A stretch of DNA of 48,920 bases, taken from the NCBI GenBank assembly GCA_021323335.1, contig JAJTCN010000017.1:1-48920 (forward strand). The letters are read 5' to 3'. A model generated the notes under the pieces. It saw nothing but the letters and a program-made list of their open reading frames with translations. It was not told the DNA's origin and ran no database searches. Every line of letters starts with the position of its first letter. Position 1 is the first letter of the stretch. Positions 41,831-48,920 of this stretch are shown here, in pieces. This DNA comes from Ramlibacter sp. (GTDB lineage: Bacteria; Pseudomonadota; Gammaproteobacteria; Burkholderiales; Burkholderiaceae_C). The translations under genes and the position numbers were made by a program.

Positions 41831-44401
41831 TCACGTTGTTGTCACCCCGGCGTCCTTGCCCACTATCGGATTGGTAGCACCCGAGACCGGTATCCAGAAG
41901 GAGAAGCGGCACCCCGAGACTTCGCTGCCATTGTAGATGTTCTCCGCCTGCATCCTGCCGTGGTGCGACTCCACGATGGTGCGGCACAAATTGAGGCCGA
42001 TGCCCATGCCTTCGGCCTTGGTGGAGAAGAACGCTTCGTACAGGCGCTCCATCACTTCGGGCGCGAGGCCTTCGCCGGAGTCCAGTACCGAGAATTCGAC
42101 GACGTCCTGCGTGCCTTCCTGCTTGGGCACCACCCGCAGCTCCACGCTGCGGCGGCCCGGCGGCCGGCCGGCCTGCTCGATCGACTCGGCGGCGTTGCGC
42201 AACAGGTTGATCAGCACCTGCTCGATCAGGATCGGGTCCACCATCAGGTGCGGCAGGCGCGCGGCCACGTAGTGCGACATGCGCACGTTGCGCCGCCGCA
42301 GCTCGATGTCGGCCAGCTCCATCGCCTCGCTCACCATCACGCTCACGTCCGACAGCGTGCGGTTCGGCTCGCTGCGCTTCACGAAGGACCGGATGCGCTG
42401 GATGATCTGGCCGGCGCGCTGCGCCTGCCGCGCCGTCTTGTCCAGCGCCGCCAGCATGTCCTCCTCGCTGATCTGCCGCCCCTTGATGCGCGACATGAGG
42501 CCGTTGCAGTAGTTGCTGATGGCCGTCAGCGGCTGGTTCAGTTCGTGCGCCACGCTGGAAGCCATCTCGCCCATGGTGATCAGGCGGCTGGCGGACTGGG
42601 CGCGCTCCGCCTGCGCGGCCGCCAGCTCCTCGGCCACGCGGCGCGAGGTGATGTCGGTGGCGATGACCATCTGGGCCAGCCGGCCGTCCACCCAGTTCAG
42701 GTAGCGCGAGCGCACCTCCAGCCACTTGCCCAGCTCGGGCACGAAGATCTCGGCGTTCTCGGAGGCCGCCGTCATCAGGGTGTTGGTCGGCAGGCCGACC
42801 AGCGAGTCCACGCTGTCCAGCGAATCCTCGGTGGTCGCTGGCCGCTCGCTAGTGCCGGCCTGGGCGACCATCTGCAGGTGGCCGCCGGCGCGCCCGCCGA
42901 ACCACAGGCGGTACAGCTTGTTGGCGAACAGCAGTTCCTCGCTGCCCAGCGGCGCCACCGACACCGACGCGTCCAGCGCCTCCAGCACGGTGGTGAAGCG
43001 CTCGTGCGACGCCTGCAGCTGCTCGCGGATGCGCGTGGGCTCGGTGATGTCCGTCATCGACGTCATCCAGCCGGTCTGGTTGCCCTTGGCGTCCACCAGC
43101 GGCGATACGTACAGCCGCGCGTCGAACAGGCTGCCGTCCTTGCGCTTGACGCGCACCTGGAAGCCGCCCTGGATGGTGCGGCCCTTGAGCTCGTCCTCCA
43201 GCCGCGCCGCCAGCAGCTCGCGGTCCTCTTCCGGCCAGTAGGGGAAGGGCGGGGTGCGGCCCACCAGTTCCGCCTCGCTCCAGCCCGTCATCTGGCAGAA
43301 GGCGGCGTTGACGTAGGTGATGCGGCCGTGCATGTCGAGCGCCCGCATGCCGGTGAGCATGGAGTTCTCCATCGCCCGGCGGAAGTTGGTCTCGGCCATC
43401 AGCGCCTGCTGCGCCTGCATGCGCCGGCGCGTGTGGCGCCAGTTGGCGATGAGCATCCACGCGGTCATCGCCGAGAGGGCGCCCACCAGCCAGAACAGGC
43501 CGCTGCCGATCACGCCGAGGCCGGTGCGATAGGCCTGGGCCCGCACGATCAGGCCGTTGCCCACCGGCGAGACCGGCACCTCGTATTCGTTGGGCTGCGC
43601 CGCCCATGGCAGGAACTGGGTCGCCGGGTTGCGCGGCGGCACCGAGTTGCCGGCGATGATCCGGCCCTTGGCGTCCAGCAGGGCCACGGCGTACTTGGCC
43701 GACACTTCGGCCGGCACGCCGTAGCGCAGGAGGCCGTCGATGGAGTACTCGCCGAGGATGATGCCGGCGAACTTGCCCTGGTCGGCCAGCGGCACGTGCA
43801 GCTGCAGCAGCCCGGAGCTGTCGGGCCCGGCCGCCGGCTGCGAGTACACCGGCTGCTGCAGGTCCCGCGCGAGGCTGTAGATGGTTTCGGTTTCGCCGGG
43901 CCGCAGCACCTCGCCCTTGATGCGGGTCTGGTTGAAGCTCAGGCTCGGCGCGGCATAGCCGGCCTTCACGCGGCGCCGCTCGTCGATCCAGGTCAGCATC
44001 AGCAGCTCGGGGTACTGGGCCAGCATCGACTCGGACCGGACCACGAACTCCTCGGCGTCGACCTCCTTGTTGGAGATGTCGCGCGCGATGCGCATCAGCT
44101 GTTCCTGGCGCTCCAGCAGCCGCAGCCTCAGCCGCTGCTGGGCGTATTCGACGTCGCGGCGCACCGCTTCCTGCTCGCGGTCCATTTCCTCCAGCCGCAA
44201 GTACCAGAACGCGGAGATGATGGCGGCAAGGAACAGCACCACCGCCGCCAGCGGCGCCAGCATCGCGAAGCGGTCCTGGCGCGTGGGCGTCTGCCGGCGC
44301 CACCAGTGGCGCCACCAGTCGGGGATGGGTTCCTCGGGAGGCAGTTCCGAGGCGGGAGAGTCATGCATCAGTGGCAGTAGTTTAGGCCGTGCGGTGGTCA
44401 T
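41831..44401 (-). CDS. PAS-domain membrane histidine kinase (DctB/FixL-type), partner of the FixJ-like regulator
   Basis: 856 residues: TM1 about 48-67, periplasmic domain 68-298, TM2 about 299-318, PAS regions about 337-455 and 465-585. HisKA His619 is in SVAHELNQPLTAISNYCNGLM, the DctB/FixL-type acceptor, followed by a HATPase (INLLRNAAESI, LDSGEGL, GMGIGLNLCRTIVESHHG). No heme motif was checked in the PAS domains, so oxygen sensing is not claimed. The start at 44401 could instead be 44368. Divergent from aceE with 148 bp between. Signal is perhaps a C3/C4 acid by resemblance to DctB. Confidence 0.88.
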   Translation of the reverse strand: MTTARPKLLPLMHDSPASELPPEEPIPDWWRHWWRRQTPTRQDRFAMLAPLAAVVLFLAAIISAFWYLRLEEMDREQEAVRRDVEYAQQRLRLRLLERQEQLMRIARDISNKEVDAEEFVVRSESMLAQYPELLMLTWIDERRRVKAGYAAPSLSFNQTRIKGEVLRPGETETIYSLARDLQQPVYSQPAAGPDSSGLLQLHVPLADQGKFAGIILGEYSIDGLLRYGVPAEVSAKYAVALLDAKGRIIAGNSVPPRNPATQFLPWAAQPNEYEVPVSPVGNGLIVRAQAYRTGLGVIGSGLFWLVGALSAMTAWMLIANWRHTRRRMQAQQALMAETNFRRAMENSMLTGMRALDMHGRITYVNAAFCQMTGWSEAELVGRTPPFPYWPEEDRELLAARLEDELKGRTIQGGFQVRVKRKDGSLFDARLYVSPLVDAKGNQTGWMTSMTDITEPTRIREQLQASHERFTTVLEALDASVSVAPLGSEELLFANKLYRLWFGGRAGGHLQMVAQAGTSERPATTEDSLDSVDSLVGLPTNTLMTAASENAEIFVPELGKWLEVRSRYLNWVDGRLAQMVIATDITSRRVAEELAAAQAERAQSASRLITMGEMASSVAHELNQPLTAISNYCNGLMSRIKGRQISEEDMLAALDKTARQAQRAGQIIQRIRSFVKRSEPNRTLSDVSVMVSEAMELADIELRRRNVRMSHYVAARLPHLMVDPILIEQVLINLLRNAAESIEQAGRPPGRRSVELRVVPKQEGTQDVVEFSVLDSGEGLAPEVMERLYEAFFSTKAEGMGIGLNLCRTIVESHHGRMQAENIYNGSEVSGCRFSFWIPVSGATNPIVGKDAGVTTT

Positions 44402-44438
44402 GCCCTAACGCACGCAGGAAAGGTGCCGTCCAAGATAA

Positions 44439-44451
44439 TTCATATTATGAA
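44439..44451. promoter_or_regulatory. AT-rich palindrome in the kinase/aceE intergenic region
   Basis: TTCATATTATGAA is a 13-bp perfect palindrome (6+1+6) 98 bp before the aceE ATG, in an otherwise GC-rich intergenic segment shared with the divergent kinase gene. It may be an operator or overlap a -10 (TATTAT at 44443-44448). A weaker TCGCA-N7-TGCGA lies nearer aceE. Not assigned to a known regulator. Confidence 0.45.
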
Positions 44452-44549
44452 ACTGAGCGGCACCATTTGAAATATCGCAGGAGATATGCGACACTCCCGC
44501 CGCGTGCGGGCAGCCCGTACTAAATTCACGAACCCCAGGAGACAAAAAC

Positions 44550-47255
44550 ATGTCCGCACAGCCCGACAACCTGTTCGGCTCGGCAGCCAACGACGCAGAC
44601 GCGCAGGAGACGCGCGAATGGGTGGATGCCTTGTCGGCCGTCATCGCCGCGGAGGGCCGCGAACGCGGGCACTTCCTGCTGGAGCAGTTGCTCGAGGAGG
44701 CGCGCCAGCAGGGCATCGACATGCCCTTCTCCGCGACCACCGGCTACGTCAACACGATCGAGCCGCAGGACGAGGAGCGCTGCCCCGGCAACCTGGAGAT
44801 CGAGGAGCGGCTGCGCGCCTTCATGCGCTGGAACGCCATGGCCATGGTGGTCAAGGCGAACCGGCTGCATCCCGAGGACGGCGGCGACCTCGGCGGCCAC
44901 ATCAGCTCCTTCGCGTCGCTCGCCACGATGCTCGGCGCGGGCTTCAACCACTTCTGGAAAGCCGACAACGGCGAGCAGGGCGGCGACTGCCTGTACATCC
45001 AGGGCCACAGCGCGCCCGGCATCTATGCCCGCGCCTTCCTCGAGGGCCGCATCTCCGAAGAGCAGTTGCTGAACTTCCGCCAGGAAGTGGACGGCAAGGG
45101 CCTCTCCAGCTATCCGCACCCCAAGCTGATGCCGGAGTTCTGGCAGTTCCCCACTGTTTCCATGGGCCTGGGCCCGCTGATGGCGATCTACCAGGCGCGC
45201 TTCCTGAAGTACCTGCACGCCCGCGGCATCGCCAACACCGAGAACCGCAAGGTCTGGGCCTTCCTGGGCGACGGCGAGATGGACGAGGTGGAATCGCTCG
45301 GCGCCATCGGCGTCGCGGCGCGCGAAGGCCTCGACAACCTGATCTTCGTCGTCAACTGCAACCTGCAGCGCCTGGACGGCCCGGTGCGCGGCAACGGCAA
45401 GATCATCCAGGAGCTGGAAGGTGAATTCCGCGGCGCCGGCTGGAACGTGATCAAGCTGGTCTGGGGCAGCTACTGGGACCCGCTGCTGGCCCGCGACAAG
45501 GACGGCGCGCTGCGCAAGATCATGATGGACACGCTGGACGGCGACTACCAGGCCATGAAGGCGAACGACGGCGCGTTCGTCCGCAAGAACTTCTTCGGCC
45601 GCGACCCGAAGACCCTGGAGATGGTCGCCAAGATGAGCGACGAGGACATCTGGCGCCTGAACCGCGGCGGCCACGACCCGCAGAAGGTGTACGCGGCCTT
45701 CCACCGCGCGGTCAACACCAAGGGCCAGCCGACGGTGCTGCTGATCAAGACCGTCAAGGGCTTCGGCATGGGCAAGGCCGGCGAGGGCCGCAACATCGCC
45801 CACCAGGCCAAGAAGCTGGACGACGACGACATCCGCATCTTCCGCGACCGCTTCAACATCCCGATCCCGGACGACAAGCTGGCCGACATCCCCTTCTACA
45901 AGCCGGCGGACCACACGCCCGAGATGCAGTACCTGCACGCGCGCCGCAAGGAGCTGGGAGGCTACCTGCCCAAGCGGCGCCCGAAGGCCGACGAGCAGCT
46001 GCCGGTGCCGCCGCTGGAGGCCTTCAAGTCGGTGACCGATCCGACCGCGGAAGGCCGCGAGATCTCCACCACGCAGGCCTACGTGCGCTTCCTCACCGTG
46101 CTGCTGCGCGACAAGGAGCTCGGGCCGCGCGTGGTGCCGATCCTCGTGGACGAGGCGCGCACCTTCGGCATGGAAGGCCTGTTCCGCCAGATCGGCATCT
46201 ACAACCACCAGGGCCAGCAGTACACGCCGCAGGACCGCGACCAGGTCTCCTATTACAAGGAAGACGTGAAGGGACAGATCCTGCAGGAAGGCATCAACGA
46301 GGCGGGCGGCATGGCCAGCTGGATCGCCGCGGCGACCAGCTACAGCACCAGCAACCGCGTGATGATCCCGTTCTACATCTACTACTCGATGTTCGGGCTG
46401 CAGCGCGTGGGCGACCTGTGCTGGGCCGCCGGCGACATGCAGGCGCGGGGCTTCCTGCTGGGCGGCACCTCGGGCCGGACGACGCTCAACGGCGAAGGCC
46501 TGCAGCACGAGGACGGCCACAGCCACGTGATCGCGCAGACCATCCCCAACTGCGTGAGCTACGACCCGACCTTCGCGCACGAAGTCGCGGTGATCATGCA
46601 GGACGGCCTCAAGCGCATGGTGGAGAAGCAGGAGAACGTCTTCTACTACATCACCCTGCTCAACGAGAACTACCCCATGCCCGGCCTGCAGCCCGGCACC
46701 GAGGAACAGATCGTCAAGGGCATGTACCTGTGCAAGCCCGGCGACGCCGGCAAGCTGCGGGTGCAGCTGCTCGGCTCCGGCACCATCCTGCGCGAATCCA
46801 TCGCCGCGCAGGCGCTGTTGGCCAAGGAGTGGGGCGTCCATGCCGACGTGTGGAGCTGCCCGAGCTTCAACGAGCTGGCGCGCGACGGCCTCGACTGCGA
46901 ACGCCACAACCTGCTGCACCCCACGGCCACGCCGCGCGTGCCCTTCGTGACGCAGCAGCTCGAGCGCCATGCCGGCCCGGTGGTGGCGTCCACCGACTAC
47001 ATCAAGCAGTACGTGGACCAGATCCGCGCCTTCATCCCGAAGGGCCGCGCGTACAAGGTCCTCGGCACCGACGGCTTCGGCCGCAGCGACTTCCGCAGCA
47101 AGCTGCGCGAGCACTTCGAGGTCAACCGCCACTACATCGTGGTGGCGGCGCTCAAGGCGCTGGCCGAGGACGGCTCGCTGCCGGTGGCGAAGGTGGCGGA
47201 AGCCATCCACCGCTACGGCATCAAGGCCGACAAGGTCAACCCGCTCTACGCCTGA
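44550..47255 (+). CDS. aceE: Pyruvate dehydrogenase E1 component (homodimeric type)
   Basis: 901 residues, the normal length. It decarboxylates pyruvate using thiamine diphosphate and acetylates the E2 lipoyl groups. Visible signatures: SSFASLATMLGAGFNHFW, IQGHSAPGIYARAFLEGR, the ThDP/Mg motif LGDGEMDEVE...NCN, EARTFGMEGLFRQIGIYN and GTSGRTTLNGEGLQHEDGHS. The C-terminal transketolase domain is complete. It ends 57 bp before aceF with a GGCCCG-N4-CGGGCC hairpin in the gap. Likely the first gene of aceE-aceF(-lpd). Confidence 0.97.
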   Translation: MSAQPDNLFGSAANDADAQETREWVDALSAVIAAEGRERGHFLLEQLLEEARQQGIDMPFSATTGYVNTIEPQDEERCPGNLEIEERLRAFMRWNAMAMVVKANRLHPEDGGDLGGHISSFASLATMLGAGFNHFWKADNGEQGGDCLYIQGHSAPGIYARAFLEGRISEEQLLNFRQEVDGKGLSSYPHPKLMPEFWQFPTVSMGLGPLMAIYQARFLKYLHARGIANTENRKVWAFLGDGEMDEVESLGAIGVAAREGLDNLIFVVNCNLQRLDGPVRGNGKIIQELEGEFRGAGWNVIKLVWGSYWDPLLARDKDGALRKIMMDTLDGDYQAMKANDGAFVRKNFFGRDPKTLEMVAKMSDEDIWRLNRGGHDPQKVYAAFHRAVNTKGQPTVLLIKTVKGFGMGKAGEGRNIAHQAKKLDDDDIRIFRDRFNIPIPDDKLADIPFYKPADHTPEMQYLHARRKELGGYLPKRRPKADEQLPVPPLEAFKSVTDPTAEGREISTTQAYVRFLTVLLRDKELGPRVVPILVDEARTFGMEGLFRQIGIYNHQGQQYTPQDRDQVSYYKEDVKGQILQEGINEAGGMASWIAAATSYSTSNRVMIPFYIYYSMFGLQRVGDLCWAAGDMQARGFLLGGTSGRTTLNGEGLQHEDGHSHVIAQTIPNCVSYDPTFAHEVAVIMQDGLKRMVEKQENVFYYITLLNENYPMPGLQPGTEEQIVKGMYLCKPGDAGKLRVQLLGSGTILRESIAAQALLAKEWGVHADVWSCPSFNELARDGLDCERHNLLHPTATPRVPFVTQQLERHAGPVVASTDYIKQYVDQIRAFIPKGRAYKVLGTDGFGRSDFRSKLREHFEVNRHYIVVAALKALAEDGSLPVAKVAEAIHRYGIKADKVNPLYA

Positions 47256-47312
47256 CGCGCTTCCCCCCCAACAACGAGAAGGCCCGCGTTCGGGCCGCGG
47301 AGAACAAGGAAC

Positions 47313-48920
47313 ATGGCCCTCGTCGAAGTGAAGGTCCCCGACATCGGGGACTTCGAGGAAGTCGCCGTCATCGAACTGCTGGTCAAGCCCGGCGACACGC
47401 TCAAGGCGGAGCAGTCGCTGGTGACCGTGGAGTCCGACAAGGCATCGATGGAAATCCCCTCCAGCCACGCCGGCGTGGTGAAGGAACTGAAGGTCAAGCT
47501 TGGCGACAAGGTCAAGCAGGGGACGGTGATCGCGGTGGTGGAGGTCGCGGAGGGTGCTGCCTCTTCTTCCCCTCCCCCTCCGGGGGAGGGCAGGGTGGGG
47601 GCTGCCGCGGCAGCGGCTCCGACGAGCGCCAAAGCGCCCCCTGCGCCCCCTGCGCCCCCACCCCAACCCTCCCCCAGTGGGGGAGGGAGTCAAGCCATCG
47701 ACGTCAAGGTCCCGGACATCGGCGACTTCAAGGACGTCGCCGTCATCGAAATCCTGGTCAAGCCCGGCGACACCGTGAAGGTGGAGCAGTCGCTGATCAC
47801 CGTGGAGTCCGACAAGGCCTCCATGGAGATCCCGTCCTCCGCGGCGGGGGTGGTGAAGGAACTGAAGGTGAAGGTGGGCGACAAGGTCAACATCGGGGAC
47901 CTGGTGGCGGTGCTGCAAGGGAGTGGTGCTGCTGCGCCAGCGGCTTCGCCGCCGCCCCCACCCCAACCCTCCCCCAGCGGGGGAGGGGGTGAGCCGGGCG
48001 GCCGCACGCCTCCCACCGCCGCCCTGCCTCCGCACGAGCCCGCCACGCCCACCGGCGCGCTGCCGCATGCCTCGCCGTCCGTGCGCAAGTTCGCGCGCGA
48101 GCTCGGCGTGCCGTTGCAGGAAGTCAAGGGCACCGGTCCCAAGGGCCGCATCACGCAGGAAGACGTGCAGGGCTTCACCAGGTCGGTGATGGCCGGCGAC
48201 GCGCGCACCAAGGCGGCCGCCGCCAAGGCGCCCGCGGGCGGCGGCGGCGGCGAGGGCCTGGGCCTGCTGCCGTGGCCGAAGGTCGACTTCGCGAAGTTCG
48301 GGCCGGTGGAGCGCAAGCCGCTGTCGCGCATCAAGAAGATCAGCGCGGCCAACCTGCACCGCAACTGGGTGATGATCCCGCACGTCACCAACCATGACGA
48401 CGCGGACATCACCGAGCTGGAAGCCTTCCGCGTCCTCACGAACAAGGAGAACGAGAAGTCGGGCGTGAAGGTCACGATGCTCGGCTTCCTGATCAAGGCC
48501 TGCGTGGCCGCGCTGAAGAAATTCCCCGACTTCAACAGCTCGCTGGACGGCGAGGAACTGGTGCTCAAGGGCTATTACCACATCGGGTTCGCGGCGGACA
48601 CGCCCAATGGCCTGGTGGTGCCGGTGATCAAGGACGCGGACAAGAAAGGCGTGCTCGCCATCAGCCAGGAAATGGCCGAGCTCGCGAAGAAGGCGCGGGA
48701 CGGCAAGCTCAGCCCTGCGGAGATGTCGGGCGCCACTTTCACCATTTCGTCACTCGGCGGTATCGGTGGAAGGTACTTCACGCCCATCATCAACGCGCCG
48801 GAAGTCGCTATCCTTGGCGTGTGCAGGTCCCAGACCGAACCGGTGTGGGACGGCAAGCAGTTCCAGCCGAGGCTGATGCTGCCGCTGTCGCTGTCGTGGG
48901 ATCACCGGGTGATCGACGGC
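47313..48920 (+). CDS. aceF: Pyruvate dehydrogenase E2 (dihydrolipoamide acetyltransferase), 3' end beyond window
   Basis: 536 codons visible. Two lipoyl domains (residues 1-75 and 129-205) carry lipoylation sites Lys43 and Lys168 in ESDKASMEIPS. Two Pro/Ala/Gly linkers follow them, then a peripheral subunit-binding domain (ASPSVRKFARELGVPL...GRITQEDV, about 252-288) and the catalytic domain to the window edge. The edge stops within the active-site SLSWDHRVIDG, so the catalytic His is included. The linkers are odd: they contain copies of a GC-rich palindromic repeat read in frame (PPPQPSPSGGG). Reading frame is uninterrupted. Confidence 0.95.
   Translation, partial: MALVEVKVPDIGDFEEVAVIELLVKPGDTLKAEQSLVTVESDKASMEIPSSHAGVVKELKVKLGDKVKQGTVIAVVEVAEGAASSSPPPPGEGRVGAAAAAAPTSAKAPPAPPAPPPQPSPSGGGSQAIDVKVPDIGDFKDVAVIEILVKPGDTVKVEQSLITVESDKASMEIPSSAAGVVKELKVKVGDKVNIGDLVAVLQGSGAAAPAASPPPPPQPSPSGGGGEPGGRTPPTAALPPHEPATPTGALPHASPSVRKFARELGVPLQEVKGTGPKGRITQEDVQGFTRSVMAGDARTKAAAAKAPAGGGGGEGLGLLPWPKVDFAKFGPVERKPLSRIKKISAANLHRNWVMIPHVTNHDDADITELEAFRVLTNKENEKSGVKVTMLGFLIKACVAALKKFPDFNSSLDGEELVLKGYYHIGFAADTPNGLVVPVIKDADKKGVLAISQEMAELAKKARDGKLSPAEMSGATFTISSLGGIGGRYFTPIINAPEVAILGVCRSQTEPVWDGKQFQPRLMLPLSLSWDHRVIDG
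47569..47687. repeat. Composite palindromic repeat inside aceF linker 1
   Basis: An inverted copy (47569-47612) and a direct copy (47654-47687) of the same C-tract/G-tract unit face each other around about 41 bp. The direct unit's GCCCCCACCCCAACCCTCCC is repeated in linker 2. The arms are AT-poor and translate as Pro/Gly-rich sequence. This is the layout of the C-tract/G-tract palindromic elements often found between genes in Burkholderiales. Confidence 0.7.
47954..47989. repeat. Second copy of the palindromic repeat inside aceF linker 2
   Basis: Identical over the first 24 bases to the direct arm at 47654, starting exactly 300 bp (100 codons) later, followed by a CCCCCAGCGGGGGAGGGGG hairpin. 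It lacks the inverted partner present in linker 1. Read in the same frame it yields PPPQPSPSGGGG. Confidence 0.7.

Noticed and set aside
47281..47296. GGCCCG-CGTT-CGGGCC hairpin between aceE and aceF as a terminator
   Set aside because: No T-tract follows and the two genes must be co-expressed; at most a processing or attenuation structure.
47569..47989. G/C-tract repeats in aceF as a CRISPR or sequencing artefact
   Set aside because: Only two separated units, no regular spacers, and the reading frame stays open through both, with sensible lipoyl domains on each side.
44526..48581. A very long open frame (about 1350 codons) antisense to aceE and aceF
   Set aside because: It is a by-product of high GC third positions in two strongly conserved genes; its translation is Val/Ala/Arg/His-rich and matches no family.

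Overview
The window is 48.9 kb of GC-rich, densely coding DNA with no RNA genes, insertion sequences, integrases or CRISPR arrays that I can recognise. Gene content points to a betaproteobacterium of the Burkholderiales, most likely a Comamonadaceae-type chromosome. The indicators are the Bug/TctC binding protein, the IclR-controlled aromatic-type catabolic genes, QseBC-degQ, an aceE-aceF operon next to a FixLJ-like pair and folD/prlC, and the tract-rich palindromic repeats. This assignment is inference from style and synteny, not from a marker gene.

Layout. (1) 1-8415, minus strand: one long catabolic operon reading cytochrome P450 (CYP199-like), [2Fe-2S] ferredoxin, ferredoxin reductase, short-chain dehydrogenase, aldehyde dehydrogenase, then a branched-chain-amino-acid-type ABC importer (binding protein, LivH, LivM, LivG). 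livH is broken. A divergent IclR regulator (8600-9331) sits behind a clear promoter/operator. (2) 9369-12229: a second IclR regulator divergent from a Bug-type binding protein plus nitrilase. (3) 12335-14039: a TlpA-like thioredoxin with an Lgt-like membrane half, divergent from a persulfide-dioxygenase-like hydrolase, sharing an AT-rich palindrome. (4) 14130-26732: a signalling block. It has a degenerate GGDEF protein, two large paralogous hybrid kinases, a lone receiver and a receiver-EAL protein with a ruined EAL site in one overlapping operon. A divergent NarL-type regulator and another histidine kinase follow. The layout recalls Roc/Vie/Bvg-type phosphorelays. (5) 26776-32516: lytic transglycosylase, QseBC-like pair, DegQ-like protease with a tandem-repeat operator candidate, and a PBP7-like D,D-endopeptidase. 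(6) 32694-38030: MetE-C-like protein, N-formylglutamate deformylase, L-2-hydroxyglutarate oxidase-like protein, pyrD, an rpiA lacking its phosphate-loop segment, and a DUF4124/glutaredoxin protein. (7) 38061-44401: prlC, a 95-bp foldback element, folD, and a FixJ/FixL-like pair. (8) 44550-48920: aceE and the 5' part of aceF, whose inter-domain linkers contain copies of a GC-rich palindromic repeat.

How it works together. Region 1 reads as a self-contained module: import an (aromatic) acid, oxidise it with a three-component P450, then oxidise the alcohol and aldehyde. Region 4 is the most unusual block, a duplicated H-D-H phosphorelay with outputs that appear to have lost cyclic-di-GMP chemistry. 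Three internal deletions (two in livH, one in rpiA) are visible directly and should be checked as either real decay or assembly error.
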